From: R-RK-3 sp031399085
GTDB lineage: Bacteria > Pseudomonadota > Alphaproteobacteria > Rhizobiales > Rhodomicrobiaceae
Reading direction: 5' to 3'
Length of the DNA: 64,000 bases
Assembly: GCA_031399085.1 (NCBI GenBank)
Contig: JANNOQ010000007.1
Span: forward strand, 85,098-149,097
Position numbers and translations under genes: made by a program. Within the stretch, counting starts at the first letter, position 1, and every line of letters begins with the position of its first letter. Of this stretch, positions 25,374 through 36,418 are shown piece after piece. Under the pieces are notes generated by a model. The model had not been told where the DNA came from and did not search any database. It saw only the letters and a program-made list of their open reading frames with translations.

Positions 25374-27980
25374 ATGGCCATCGAACGATACAACGCACCG
25401 GATCGCGAAAAACATTGGCGCCAGGTTTGGGCCGACGCCGGGGTCGACCGCTCGGAAGCGGACGCATCGCGGCCCAAATATTATGTTCTTGAGATGTTCC
25501 CCTATCCGTCCGGGCGTATCCATGTCGGCCATGTGCGCAATTATGTCATGGGCGATGTGGTGGCGCGCTACAAACGCGCCAACGGGTTCAACGTCCTGCA
25601 TCCGATGGGCTGGGACGCGTTCGGCCTGCCCGCCGAGAACGCCGCAATCGAGCGCAAGGTTCATCCCAAGGAATGGACCTACAAAAACATCGACATGATG
25701 CGCTCGCAATTGCAGGGCATGGGGCTCTCGCTCGATTGGAGCCGCGAACTGGCGACCTGCGATGTCGAATATTATACGCAGCAGCAGCGGCTGTTCATCG
25801 ACTTTTTCAATAAGGGTTTGGTCTATCGCAAGAAAAGCAAGGTCAATTGGGACCCGGTCGAGCATACGGTTTTGGCCAACGAGCAGGTGATCGACGGCAA
25901 GGGCTGGCGGTCCGGCGCGGCGGTCGAGCAGCGCGAGCTGAGCCAGTGGTTCCTGAAAATCACGGATTACGCCGACGATCTCATCGCCGCGCTCGACACG
26001 CTGGATCGCTGGCCGGACAAGGTCCGTCTGATGCAGCGCAATTGGATCGGCCGCTCGGAAGGGCTGCTGATGCGCTTCGTGCTGGACGGCGCGGCGCTGC
26101 CGAAGGGGCATGAGCAGCTGGAGGTCTTCACAACGCGGCCGGATACGATTTTCGGCATGTCGTTCTGCGCCATCTCGCCGGATCACCCGCTGGCCAAGGC
26201 GCTGGCGAAAAAAGATAAATCGCTCAAGGTTTTCATCGACGAATGCCACCGCATGGGCACGAGCGCGGAGGAGATCGAGAAGGCGGAAAAGCAGGGCTAT
26301 GACACCGGTTTGAAGGCGGCTCACCCTTTCCGCAAAGCCTCGAAAGTCCCGGTCTATGTCGCCAATTTCATCCTGATGGATTACGGCACGGGCGCTATTT
26401 TCGGCTGCCCGGCGCACGATCAGCGCGACCTTGATTTCGCGCGAAAATACAAGCTGAAGGTGAAGCCCGTCGTCATCCCCGATGGCGAAGAGGCCAAGCG
26501 CTTTGCGGTCGGGGACGAAGCCTATACCGGGCCGGGCCGCATCGCCAATTCCGGCTTCCTCGACGGCCTGTCCGTCGATGAGGCCAAGGCCGAGGTCGCC
26601 GATCGGCTGGAGGAGCGCGGCGACGGCCGGCGCAAGGTCAATTACCGGCTGCGCGACTGGGGCATTTCCCGGCAACGCTATTGGGGCTGTCCGATCCCGA
26701 TCGTCCATTGCAACAAATGCGGCGCGGTGCCGGCGACGGATTTGCCCGTCAAACTGCCTGACGATGTCAGCTTCGATATTCCTGGCAACCCGCTGGACCG
26801 TCACGAGGCGTTCAAGCACGTCGATTGCCCCAAATGCGGCGGCGCGGCGACGCGTGAAACCGACACGATGGATACGTTCGTCGATTCATCCTGGTATTTT
26901 GCGCGCTTCTGCTCCCCGCACGCCGATGTGCCGGTGGACGGCGAGGCGGTGGGTTACTGGTTGCCCGTCGATCAATATATCGGCGGTGTCGAGCACGCGA
27001 TCCTGCATCTGCTCTATTCGCGCTTCTTCATGCGCGCCATGACGGATACTGGTCACCTCGATCTCGATGAGCCGTTCGCGGGTTTGTTCACGCAAGGCAT
27101 GGTGATCCACGAGACCTATCGGGACGAGACCGGCAAATGGCTCAGCCCGGACGAGATCCGGTTCACCGGCAATGACAGCGAGAGCCGCCGCGCGGTGACG
27201 ATCGATGGCGGTGACCCGGTCGTCATCGGGCCGGCCGAGAAAATGTCGAAGTCGAAGAAGAACACCGTCGATCCGGACAGTTTCACGGCGCATTACGGCG
27301 CGGACACCGCCCGCTGGTTCATGCTGTCGGACTCGCCGCCCGAGCGCGACGTATTGTGGACCGAGGAGGGCGTGCAAGGCGCTTGGCGTCTGGTGCAGCG
27401 GTTGTGGCGGCTGGTGGACGAGGCCGCCACCGAGGGGGCGAAAATCGGCACGAAGCGGCCCACGGCGTTTAGTCCAGCCGCCGAGGAGCTGCGCCGGGCG
27501 GCGCATCGCGCGCTCGACGCCGTCAGCCGGAACATCGAGGGGCTACGCTTTAATACGGCGATTGCGAGCATTTATGACCTGGCGAATAAGTTCGGCGCGG
27601 CGCTGCAAGGCCAAAAATCCGCCAAAGATGCAAGTCTAGAGTGGGCAATCAGGGAATCGGGGGAATTGCTGGTCAAAATGTTCGCGCCGATGATGCCGCA
27701 TCTGGCCGAAGAGTGCTGGGCGCGGCTCGGCTACAACAGTTTGGTTGCAAAACAGCCCTGGCCCGAGGTCGAAAAGGCTCTACTCGTTGACGATAAGATT
27801 ACCATTGCCGTACAGGTAAATGGTAAGAGGCGGGACGAGCTTCTGATTTCGCGCGACGCATCGACGGCGGATCTTGAGGCTGCGGCCTTGAGGTTGGACG
27901 GAGTGCAGCGCGCCATTGAGGGCCGGGCGATAAAAAAGATCATCGTGGTGCCGCAAAGGATCGTCAATGTCGTTGCTTGA
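25374..27980 (+). CDS. leuS: Leucyl-tRNA synthetase
   Basis: 868 residues, class Ia synthetase. The HIGH-type motif is YPSGRIHVGHVRNYV (about residue 49), and KMSKSKKNTVDP lies near 622. The editing (CP1) domain is present with VFTTRPDTIFGMSFCAISPDH and DYGTGAIFGCPAHDQRD. A zinc-ribbon pair (CNKCGAVPATD, CPKCGGAATRET) precedes DTMDTFVDSSWYFARFCSP. The end overlaps lptE by 14 bp, giving the alphaproteobacterial leuS-lptE-holA unit. Confidence 0.97.
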   Translation: MAIERYNAPDREKHWRQVWADAGVDRSEADASRPKYYVLEMFPYPSGRIHVGHVRNYVMGDVVARYKRANGFNVLHPMGWDAFGLPAENAAIERKVHPKEWTYKNIDMMRSQLQGMGLSLDWSRELATCDVEYYTQQQRLFIDFFNKGLVYRKKSKVNWDPVEHTVLANEQVIDGKGWRSGAAVEQRELSQWFLKITDYADDLIAALDTLDRWPDKVRLMQRNWIGRSEGLLMRFVLDGAALPKGHEQLEVFTTRPDTIFGMSFCAISPDHPLAKALAKKDKSLKVFIDECHRMGTSAEEIEKAEKQGYDTGLKAAHPFRKASKVPVYVANFILMDYGTGAIFGCPAHDQRDLDFARKYKLKVKPVVIPDGEEAKRFAVGDEAYTGPGRIANSGFLDGLSVDEAKAEVADRLEERGDGRRKVNYRLRDWGISRQRYWGCPIPIVHCNKCGAVPATDLPVKLPDDVSFDIPGNPLDRHEAFKHVDCPKCGGAATRETDTMDTFVDSSWYFARFCSPHADVPVDGEAVGYWLPVDQYIGGVEHAILHLLYSRFFMRAMTDTGHLDLDEPFAGLFTQGMVIHETYRDETGKWLSPDEIRFTGNDSESRRAVTIDGGDPVVIGPAEKMSKSKKNTVDPDSFTAHYGADTARWFMLSDSPPERDVLWTEEGVQGAWRLVQRLWRLVDEAATEGAKIGTKRPTAFSPAAEELRRAAHRALDAVSRNIEGLRFNTAIASIYDLANKFGAALQGQKSAKDASLEWAIRESGELLVKMFAPMMPHLAEECWARLGYNSLVAKQPWPEVEKALLVDDKITIAVQVNGKRRDELLISRDASTADLEAAALRLDGVQRAIEGRAIKKIIVVPQRIVNVVA

Positions 27981-28521
27981 GGCCGCAAGGGTGGGACCAC
28001 TCGCCAAAACAATCAAGCTTGCCACGGCTGCCGGGCTTCTACTGGCCATTGCCGCGCTGGGCGGCTGCGGTGGCTGGCAGCCCCTCTACGGACCGACCGC
28101 AAGCGGCGCGCAGCTCGGCGATGTCATGCGCACGGTCGATATCTCCAGCGTTCCCGGCCGGGTCGGCCAGCGCATCCGCAATGAGCTTGTCTTCAAGACG
28201 ACCGGCGGCGGCGAAGCGGCCGACCAGAGCAAATATCGCCTCGATATCGCCATTCGCGAATCCTTGATGAACACCCTCGTCACCGAGACCGGCGATCCCA
28301 AGGCACAGGTCTACCAGCTTCATACCCAATTCAAGCTTGTGCGCATCGCCGACGGTCAGATCGTCATGGAAGGCAGCAGCAATGCCCGCGCCGCTTACGA
28401 CAAGGTCGACTCGGTGTTTGCCGACATTCGCGCCAAACGCGACGCCGAGGATCGCGCCGCGCGTACAGCCGCCGAAACGATCCGCACACGCTTAGCGTCG
28501 TATTTTTCCACCAACGCGTGA
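27967..28521 (+). CDS. lptE: LPS-assembly lipoprotein LptE
   Basis: Plugs the LptD barrel and helps insert lipopolysaccharide in the outer membrane. The 184-residue protein has a basic N-terminus, a hydrophobic segment (LATAAGLLLAIAALGGC) ending in a lipobox cysteine near residue 36, then GWQPLYGP, the usual start of mature alphaproteobacterial LptE. ANARAAYDKVDSVFADIRA-like sequence near the end fits the family. It overlaps leuS and is followed ~200 bp later by holA. Confidence 0.88.
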   Translation: MSLLEAARVGPLAKTIKLATAAGLLLAIAALGGCGGWQPLYGPTASGAQLGDVMRTVDISSVPGRVGQRIRNELVFKTTGGGEAADQSKYRLDIAIRESLMNTLVTETGDPKAQVYQLHTQFKLVRIADGQIVMEGSSNARAAYDKVDSVFADIRAKRDAEDRAARTAAETIRTRLASYFSTNA

Positions 28522-28556
28522 GCACAGAGACGCTCGCGGATTTCGTATGTCGGCCT

Positions 28557-28655
28557 GGCCTCCGAGCCGGGGCCCGTTTAGGTTAACCACTCGGCCCGAA
28601 AAGTGGCGATGAGAGTTGATCCCGGATAGTCGCTTCGCAAATTCCGGGACGACAG
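28557..28655. repeat. Partial GTCGTCCCGG-type palindrome
   Basis: Between lptE and holA lies CCGGGACGAC (28644-28653), identical to the right inner arm of the element at 18220-18380. A facing GAGCCGGGGCCC segment near 28564 makes the other half only weakly complementary. The stretch has no open frame of note. I read it as a worn copy of the same dispersed repeat, inside what would otherwise be one leuS-lptE-holA operon. Confidence 0.4.
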
Positions 28656-28722
28656 CAGGGGCAAGATCGCCGCTCCGCGATCGAGCGCGATGCTCCAACA
28701 GTCATTAGGCTCTACTGGCCGC

Positions 28723-29754
28723 ATGGTTGCGATCAAGACCTCCGAGCTGCAAAGCTTGCTGAAATCCGCGTCGAAATTCGACGCCTTCCTGATCCACGGG
28801 ATGGACAGCGGCCAGGTCTCTGAGCTTGTCGGCACGCTCGCCAAACAACTGAGCGCCGCCTCCAGCCCGCCGGGCGAAATCATCCGCCTCAGCGAGCAGG
28901 ATCTGGCGCAAACGCCTGGGCGGCTCGCAAATGAAGCGCGCAGTCTTGCGATGTTTGGCGGACGTCCCGTCGTTGTCGTTAAGCAGGGGCCGCAGCTTAC
29001 GCCGGCTTTATTCGAGGAGCTGTTGGGCGGGGCGCCGCTCGCTGCCTACATCCTTGTCGAAGCCGGCACCTTTAAAAAGGATGCAAAGCTTCGTCAGATC
29101 TTCGAAAAAGCCAAGAATGCCGCCGCCATCGCCTGTTACGGCGCCGACAGCCGCAGCTTGCAGCAACTCATCCGCGAAGAGCTGCAAAGCGCCGGCCTCA
29201 CCATCGCCCCCGATGCGGCGCAGCGCTTGTTGCAGCTTATCGGCGGTGATTGGGCCGTGTCGCGCGCCGAGGTCGCCAAGCTCACGCTCTACGCGGCCGG
29301 GGAGCCGCAAATCACGTTGGAGCATGTCGAGGCCGTCGTCGGCGACGCCTCCGCGCATGCCTTCGATGCCGCTATCGGCGCAACGCTCGGCGGCAATGTG
29401 GCGGCCGCTCTCAGCCATCTCGATGGGCTGGCAGGCAGCGGCACCCCGGCATCGGTCTTCCTCAACCTCCTCTCCGGGCACCTGCTGAAACTTCACGCCA
29501 TCCTCTCAGCGATGGATCGCGGCGAAAGCTTCGACACAGCCGCCGCGCGGATACGCCCGCCGCTGCATTTCCGGCAAAAGGACGAGGTGAAAGCGCAATG
29601 CGCGCGCTGGCGTCTCCCGGACGTCGCCGCCGCGATCGAGACCGCGCAGGAAACGATGCGCCAAACGCGGCTGAAGCCCGTGCTCGAACACGCGCTGGTT
29701 TCGGATTTCGTGATTCGCGCGGCGCGGCGCGGGGAGGGCCGCGGAGCCCAGTGA
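28723..29754 (+). CDS. holA: DNA polymerase III delta subunit
   Basis: Clamp-loader subunit that opens the beta clamp. The ATG at 28723 gives 343 residues starting MVAIKTSELQSLLKSASKFD, then FLIHGMDSGQVSELVG and IIRLSEQDLAQTPGRLANEA with LFGGR-like MFGGRPVVVVKQG. The middle has RQLIREEL-type QQLIREELQSAGLTI and GGDWAVSRAEVAKLTLYAAG. An in-frame codon 33 bp earlier has no support. It completes the leuS-lptE-holA block near parB. Confidence 0.93.
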   Translation: MVAIKTSELQSLLKSASKFDAFLIHGMDSGQVSELVGTLAKQLSAASSPPGEIIRLSEQDLAQTPGRLANEARSLAMFGGRPVVVVKQGPQLTPALFEELLGGAPLAAYILVEAGTFKKDAKLRQIFEKAKNAAAIACYGADSRSLQQLIREELQSAGLTIAPDAAQRLLQLIGGDWAVSRAEVAKLTLYAAGEPQITLEHVEAVVGDASAHAFDAAIGATLGGNVAAALSHLDGLAGSGTPASVFLNLLSGHLLKLHAILSAMDRGESFDTAAARIRPPLHFRQKDEVKAQCARWRLPDVAAAIETAQETMRQTRLKPVLEHALVSDFVIRAARRGEGRGAQ

Positions 29755-29815
29755 ACCTTTCGCCGGCCAGGCGCGACAGAGGAGGAGGATTTTGCCACGC
29801 ACCAAGGAGGCAACG

Positions 29816-30001
29816 ATGCACCCCAAGACCCTCATCGCCATTGCCGCGCTGACCGCCATGGGCGCGGGCGTCATCGACCCTGCTAGCGCCTTTGCCGCCA
29901 GGAGCTCCAAGCCGAAGGAAATCGTCGTGGTGGGAAGCAAAATCAATCAGCAAGCGAAGCCGAAGGCTACGCCCAAGCTATATGAAATGATGACCAAGTA
30001 A
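29816..30001 (+). CDS. Small secreted peptide of unknown function
   Basis: Sixty-one residues from an ATG preceded five bases upstream by a perfect AAGGAGG, an unusually strong ribosome site. The N-terminus MHPKTLIAIAALTAMGAGVI and following PASAFA give a signal peptide with an AFA-A cleavage site. The mature part is ~30 residues, basic (RSSKPKEIVVVGSKINQQAK) and lacks cysteine. I do not recognise the family. It lies 61 bp after holA, so it may ride on the same transcript, but the strong site suggests high expression. Confidence 0.7.
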   Translation: MHPKTLIAIAALTAMGAGVIDPASAFAARSSKPKEIVVVGSKINQQAKPKATPKLYEMMTK

Positions 30002-30137
30002 TCGTCTCAAGCACGATTGGCTTAGGCGGACTTGGTCGGCGCTATCAGTTTCTTTGTCATCCCCGCTTTCGCGGAGATAACAAAAAGAGAGGCGTCGCGC
30101 CGAAGCGTCAGACGTTTTCAATTGAAATGGTCGTGCT

Positions 30138-31052
<915 letters not shown>

Positions 31053-31117
31053 GGTCCCTCGTCCTCAATGCGCGCAATCGATCGGCTTAGAATTCACTTC
31101 TCCCCGTTGGAGAGGAG

Positions 31118-31957
<840 letters not shown>

Positions 31958-31959
31958 GA

Positions 31960-32616
31960 TTAATCCCCTTCAGAGATCAAGCTCCTGACCTCGACGATGC
32001 TGCCCTCGCCGCTGGTGCGGCTGGGTACGCAACTGTGCTCGAACCGCCAGCGCCGCCTTGCCGCCTCGATCTCCTGCCCGGCGTCGCGCCCCTTAAGGAA
32101 CAGCCCTAAGGTTTGGTCCGAAAAGAACCCGCGCGCCAATCCGAGCAAACCATCCAAAGGCGCAAGCGCCCTGCTCGTCACCACATCGGCCGGGCCGATC
32201 CCGCCCCCCCGGGCAATCTCCTCGATGCGTCCTGCGTGAAGCTTGACCGGCACCCCCGTGCGGCGGGCCACTTCCGACAAGAAGGCGCATTTGCGGCCAT
32301 GCGACTCGATAAGGTGTACAACGCGATTCTCATGATTCGCGAGCAGAATGGCAATCACAAGTCCGGGGAATCCCGCGCCGCTGCCGAGATCGACCCAGGT
32401 TTTTGCCTCCGGCGCGCGCGCAAGAAGCTGGGCGCTGTCGGCGAAATGCCGCTGCCAGATGCCATTTAGCGTCGAAGGCGCGACCAGATTGACGGCGGGC
32501 TGCCAGCTTTTCAGCAGCTCGGCATAGAGTTCGAGCTTTTCCACAGTTTCACGTGCAACCGGGAAGGCGGCGGCGAAATCCTCCGGCCCGGCGATGGTGA
32601 GCGTGCCGGACGCCAT
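31960..32616 (-). CDS. rsmG: 16S rRNA (guanine-N7)-methyltransferase RsmG (GidB)
   Basis: Methylates N7 of 16S rRNA G527 using SAM. The ATG at 32616 gives 218 residues, aligning FPVARETVEKLELYAELL and NLVAPSTLNGIWQRHFADS with the family start; an ATG at 32652 would add 12 residues inside mnmG. The SAM site is TWVDLGSGAGFPGLVIAILL. It lies directly behind mnmG and before parA. The 5' part of the gene also contains a parS-like sequence at 32546-32559. Confidence 0.93.
   Translation of the reverse strand: MASGTLTIAGPEDFAAAFPVARETVEKLELYAELLKSWQPAVNLVAPSTLNGIWQRHFADSAQLLARAPEAKTWVDLGSGAGFPGLVIAILLANHENRVVHLIESHGRKCAFLSEVARRTGVPVKLHAGRIEEIARGGGIGPADVVTSRALAPLDGLLGLARGFFSDQTLGLFLKGRDAGQEIEAARRRWRFEHSCVPSRTSGEGSIVEVRSLISEGD
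32546..32559. promoter_or_regulatory. parS-like ParB-binding site inside rsmG
   Basis: GTTTCACGTGCAAC; read on the minus strand it is GTTGCACGTGAAAC, which fits the bacterial parS core GTTNCACGTGAAAC exactly. It lies within rsmG, ~0.6 kb upstream of parA, the classical place for chromosomal parS. ParB binding is inferred from the motif and the neighbouring parB gene. Confidence 0.8.
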
Positions 32617-32617
32617 G

Positions 32618-34489
32618 TCAGGCGGAACGCCGCTGGCGCGGTTTTTTGACATGGGCAAGGATCAGCATCAGCGCCGCTGGGGTCATCCCGTCAATGCGCG
32701 CGGCCTGGGCGAGCGAGGCGGGGCGGGCGGCCTCCAGCTTTTGGCGCAGCTCGGTGGAGAGGCCGGCGATCGCGGGGTAGTCGATCGCGGACGGAATGGC
32801 GATCGCCTCGTCCTTGCGGAAGGCTGCGATGTCGGCGTCCTGACGGCGCAGATAGACGTCGTAGCGCGCGTCGATTTCGAGTTGGGCCGCGATGGCGGGG
32901 GCGATGCCGCCAAGCTGCGGCCAGATCGCGGCGAGGCTATCCATCGACATTTGCGGGAATGCGAGCAGCTCGAACGCCGAGCGGCGGCGGCCGTCGCGGT
33001 TCATGGGCACGCCCTTTGCGCCCGCCTCGTCCGGCGTGGCAGTCAGCGAGCCGAGCAGCGCCCGCCCTTCCTCCATTGCCGCCGCCTTGGCCGCGTAAAC
33101 CGCCGACCGTGCCGCGCCAACGCATCCCAGCGCCGCGCCAATCGGTGTCAGCCTCGCATCGGCATTGTCGGCGCGCAGCCGCAGGCGGTACTCCGCCCGC
33201 GAAGTGAACATCCGGTAGGGCTCGGCCACGCCCCGCGTCACCAGATCGTCGATCATCACGCCAATATACGCGTCCGTCCGCGAAAGGATGAAGGTGCGCT
33301 GGCCCCCGCCCGCCTTCAGCGCCGCATTCACCCCAGCGGCCAGCCCCTGACCGGCGGCCTCCTCATAGCCTGTCGTGCCATTGATCTGGCCCGCGAGGAA
33401 CAGCCCCGGCAGGCGCTTGGCCTCCAGCGTGGGCGACAGCTCGCGTGGGTCGACATAATCATATTCGATGGCGTAGCCCGGGCGGATGATGCGCGCGTTC
33501 TCCAGCCCCGGAATGCTGCGGATAAACGCCGCCTGCACTTCCTCCGGCAGGGAAGTGGAGATGCCGTTCGGATAGACTGTATCGTCGTCCAGCCCCTCCG
33601 GCTCCAGGAAAATCTGATGGCTCGCCCGCTCGCGGAAGCGCACGACCTTGTCCTCGATGGAGGGGCAATAGCGCGGGCCGACGCCTTCGATCTGGCCGGA
33701 ATAGACCGGCGCGCGCGATAGGTTAGCCGCGATGATCCGGTGCGTTTCGTCCGTGGTGTGGGTGATGTGGCAGACGGTCTGCGGCGTCGTGATGCGCTCC
33801 GTCAGGAAGGAGAACGGCACGGGCGGCTCATCGCCCGGCTGCGCGGTGAGGCGGCTATAGTCGATACTGCGTCCGTCGAGACGCGCGGGCGTGCCGGTCT
33901 TAAGGCGGCCCATGCGCAGCCCGAGCGCATAAAGCCGGTCGGCGAGGCCGATCGACGGCGCTTCGCCCGCGCGCCCGGCGGGCAGGCGCGTCTCGCCAAT
34001 ATGAATGAGGCCCTTGAGAAATGTGCCCGTAGTGACGACGACAGCCGCCGCGCCGTATTTCGCGCCGCTCGCCGTGACGACGCCCGCCACGCGCCCGTCC
34101 GCGACGATCAAATCCTCGACCGGCTCGGCAATGACATCTAGACCCGGCGTAGCCTCGACGGCGGCGCGCATCGCCTGGCGGTACAGCTTGCGGTCCGCCT
34201 GCGCGCGCGGCCCCTGCACGGCCGGGCCCTTGGAGCGGTTCAGCATGCGGAACTGAATGCCCGCCCAGTCGGCGACGCGCCCCATCAGCCCGTCCAGCGC
34301 ATCGATCTCGCGAACGAGGTGGCCCTTGCCGAGCCCGCCGATTGCGGGGTTGCAGGACATCTCGCCGATGGTTTCGACCTTGTGCGTGATGAGCGCCGTG
34401 CGAGCGCTCATGCGTGCGGATACAGCCGCCGCCTCACAACCCGCGTGGCCGCCGCCGATTATGATCACATCATAGGTCGTGTTTCGCAT
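32618..34489 (-). CDS. mnmG: tRNA uridine-5-carboxymethylaminomethyl modification enzyme MnmG (GidA)
   Basis: With MnmE, installs cmnm5 on U34 of several tRNAs using FAD, NADH and methylene-THF. The ATG at 34489 gives 623 residues: MRNTTYDVIIIGGGHAGCEA (FAD loop), TIGEMSCNPAIGGLGKGHLVR with the conserved cysteine, MLNRSKGPAVQGPRAQADR, and DDLVTRGVAEPYRMFTSRAE. The frame is open six codons upstream, but this ATG fits the family. The mnmG-rsmG-parA-parB order is conserved; mnmE is upstream on the same strand across a repeat-filled 586-bp gap. Confidence 0.96.
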   Translation of the reverse strand: MRNTTYDVIIIGGGHAGCEAAAVSARMSARTALITHKVETIGEMSCNPAIGGLGKGHLVREIDALDGLMGRVADWAGIQFRMLNRSKGPAVQGPRAQADRKLYRQAMRAAVEATPGLDVIAEPVEDLIVADGRVAGVVTASGAKYGAAAVVVTTGTFLKGLIHIGETRLPAGRAGEAPSIGLADRLYALGLRMGRLKTGTPARLDGRSIDYSRLTAQPGDEPPVPFSFLTERITTPQTVCHITHTTDETHRIIAANLSRAPVYSGQIEGVGPRYCPSIEDKVVRFRERASHQIFLEPEGLDDDTVYPNGISTSLPEEVQAAFIRSIPGLENARIIRPGYAIEYDYVDPRELSPTLEAKRLPGLFLAGQINGTTGYEEAAGQGLAAGVNAALKAGGGQRTFILSRTDAYIGVMIDDLVTRGVAEPYRMFTSRAEYRLRLRADNADARLTPIGAALGCVGAARSAVYAAKAAAMEEGRALLGSLTATPDEAGAKGVPMNRDGRRRSAFELLAFPQMSMDSLAAIWPQLGGIAPAIAAQLEIDARYDVYLRRQDADIAAFRKDEAIAIPSAIDYPAIAGLSTELRQKLEAARPASLAQAARIDGMTPAALMLILAHVKKPRQRRSA

Positions 34490-34574
34490 TCCGCGTCCAA
34501 AAGCCAAAATTCGGGGATTCGTGCGACATTACCCGCTTCTCGCCGCGCCGTCAAAACGCGGGTTGTGTGTTTTT

Positions 34575-34845
34575 GCTTGGGAGCCGCGCATCCGCGCGGC
34601 ACATGGGCCCGCTTGCGGGCCCCGGGAGACCGCCATACGAACCGTGCCAGTTGCCGACACTCAGCTGGGTTCGGCACCCGGGGGGTTCTTGGCTTGGGAG
34701 CCGCGCCTCCGCGCGGCACAGGGGCCCACTTGCGGGCCCCGGGAGACCGCCATACGAGCCGTGCCAGCTGCCGACACCTAGCTTGGGTTCGGCACCCGGG
34801 GCCCACCGAATAGGTGGGCAAACCCATCGGCGCGGATGCGCCGAT
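34575..34845. repeat. Two-copy 117-bp tandem repeat plus stem-loops between mnmE and mnmG
   Basis: A ~117-bp unit starting GCTTGGGAGCCGCGC occurs at 34575 and again at 34692, running to ~34800. Each unit holds GC-rich hairpins: GCCGCGC/GCGCGGC, GGGCCCGC/GCGGGCCC (shorter in copy two) and GGGT/ACCC. Two more perfect stems follow, GCCCACC/GGTGGGC (34801-34819) and ATCGGCGC/GCGCCGAT (34826-34845). Several reading frames stay open because 117 is a multiple of three, but none looks like a real protein. The block lies in the leader region of mnmG. Confidence 0.8.
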
Positions 34846-35043
34846 GCAACAAAAAACCCAGCCAAGTCATACTAATCCAGCGTTAACCGGCTATGGAGGA
34901 AGAAACCTGAATGAGACGTCACGAAACATCGACCTGACGTTTCCATTCTCTGCGCTTGGAAACGCGCCGCCTAACGCTGCGAAATCTTCAAAGCCCTTGC
35001 TGAGTAACGATTTGTCGCTCAGTTCGGGAACAGCCCCGCACAA

Positions 35044-35057
35044 GTTTCACGTGAAAC
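35044..35057. promoter_or_regulatory. parS site, perfect 14-bp palindrome, downstream of mnmE
   Basis: GTTTCACGTGAAAC is a perfect match to the core of the bacterial parS consensus. It is the only intergenic copy in the window, 18 bp beyond the mnmE stop and ~3 kb upstream of parA. It is very probably the main ParB loading site. Confidence 0.92.
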
Positions 35058-35075
35058 CGACGCGATTCGAAACAC

Positions 35076-36386
35076 TTATTTTCCGATGCAAAAATCGGCG
35101 AAAATCTTGTCCAATATGTCTTCAGCATCGACGCGGCCCGTAAGGCGCCCGAGGGCTGTGGCGGCGTCGCGCAAATCTTCGGCGCGCAGTTCGAGCTGGG
35201 TGAAGTCGCCCGCCAGGAAGCGCTCCAGCGCGGCGGCGCAGCGTTCGAGTTCGCGGCGATGGCGGGCGCGGGTGATGGCGGGGCTTTCGCCGATGTCCGC
35301 CGCCTGCCGGACATGCTCGGCGAGAACGGCGATCAGGCGGTCCAGCCCCGCGCCGGTCTTGACGGAGAGGGCGAGCGCGTCCCCCGCAGCCGATGGGGCA
35401 AGGTCGATTTTGTTCACGGTGAGGATCGTGCGCGGGCCGAGTTCGCCGTGAGTGGCATCCGGGACGGTGGCATCGGCGAGCCAGATGACCAGATCGGCGT
35501 GTTTGGCCCGCTCCAGGGTGCGCCGCACGCCCTCCCGCTCCACCTCGCCGGCCGCCTCGCGAATGCCCGCCGTATCCATCAGGATCACCGGAAAGCCGCC
35601 GAGATCGAGCCGGACCTCGATCACGTCCCGCGTGGTCCCGGCCTCGGCGGAGACGATGGCCACATCGCGCCGGGCGAGCGCGTTCATCAGGCTGGACTTT
35701 CCGGCATTGGGCGGCCCGGCGATCACCACGCGCAGACCATCGCGCAGAATTTCGCCGCCGCGCTTGTCCGCCAAATGCGCCGCGATCTCGTCCCGCAACC
35801 CGCGCACCACCGACCGCGCGCGCTCCGCCACAGCGTCCGGCACATCGCCCTCATCGGAAAAATCCAGCTCCGCCTCGATGCTCGCCAGCGACTCGATCAG
35901 CCGCTCCCGCCAGCCATCGTAAAGCGCCCGCAATGCGCCGCCGGACTGCCGGATCGCCTGCCGCCGCTGCGCCTCGGTCTCGGCGTCGATCAGATCGGCG
36001 AGACCTTCGGCTTCGGTGAGATCGAGCTTGCCGTTGTCGAAGGCGCGGCGGGTGAACTCGCCCGGCTCGGCAAGCCGCAGCCCTTCGAATGATCCCAGCA
36101 CCCGCAATATCGCTTCAATAACGGCGCGCCCGCCATGAACATGCAGCTCGGCAACGTCCTCGCCGGTAAAACTGGCGGGTGCGGGAAACCATAAGGTTAG
36201 GCTATGATCCAGGACATAATGGGTTTGCGGATCGCGCAGCGTTCTAAGGCTCGCAATGCGCGGCGCGGGGAGCGGTCCGGCAAGACGGCACAGAGCCGTG
36301 CCCGCCGCCGGTCCCGAAATGCGAATGACCGCGACGCCCGCCTTTCCATGGCCGCTTGCAAGGGCGTAAATGGTGGTCACAGTCAA
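35076..36386 (-). CDS. mnmE: tRNA modification GTPase MnmE (TrmE)
   Basis: Partner of MnmG in U34 modification. The 436-residue protein opens MTVTTIYALASGHGKAGVAV, the formyl-THF-binding domain. The embedded G domain has VIAGPPNAGKSSLMNAL (P-loop), EAGTTRDVIEV (switch), MDTAGIREAAGEVE and TVNKIDL. The C-terminus is FCIGK, the CxGK motif with the catalytic cysteine. It is divergent from the DUF255 gene, whose coding start lies 33 bp away. Confidence 0.96.
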   Translation of the reverse strand: MTVTTIYALASGHGKAGVAVIRISGPAAGTALCRLAGPLPAPRIASLRTLRDPQTHYVLDHSLTLWFPAPASFTGEDVAELHVHGGRAVIEAILRVLGSFEGLRLAEPGEFTRRAFDNGKLDLTEAEGLADLIDAETEAQRRQAIRQSGGALRALYDGWRERLIESLASIEAELDFSDEGDVPDAVAERARSVVRGLRDEIAAHLADKRGGEILRDGLRVVIAGPPNAGKSSLMNALARRDVAIVSAEAGTTRDVIEVRLDLGGFPVILMDTAGIREAAGEVEREGVRRTLERAKHADLVIWLADATVPDATHGELGPRTILTVNKIDLAPSAAGDALALSVKTGAGLDRLIAVLAEHVRQAADIGESPAITRARHRRELERCAAALERFLAGDFTQLELRAEDLRDAATALGRLTGRVDAEDILDKIFADFCIGK

Positions 36387-36418
36387 CTCCGAATGAGCGG
36401 CAAAAAGAGGAACCAGCC

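Noticed and set aside
25284..26819. 511-codon minus-strand frame over leuS
   Set aside because: Shadow of leuS; overlaps the leuS start region and has no recognisable domain.
34567..34875. Open frames with repeated ~39-residue units in the mnmE-mnmG gap
   Set aside because: They arise because the DNA repeat length is a multiple of three; several frames are open at once and none has a start site or protein-like composition.
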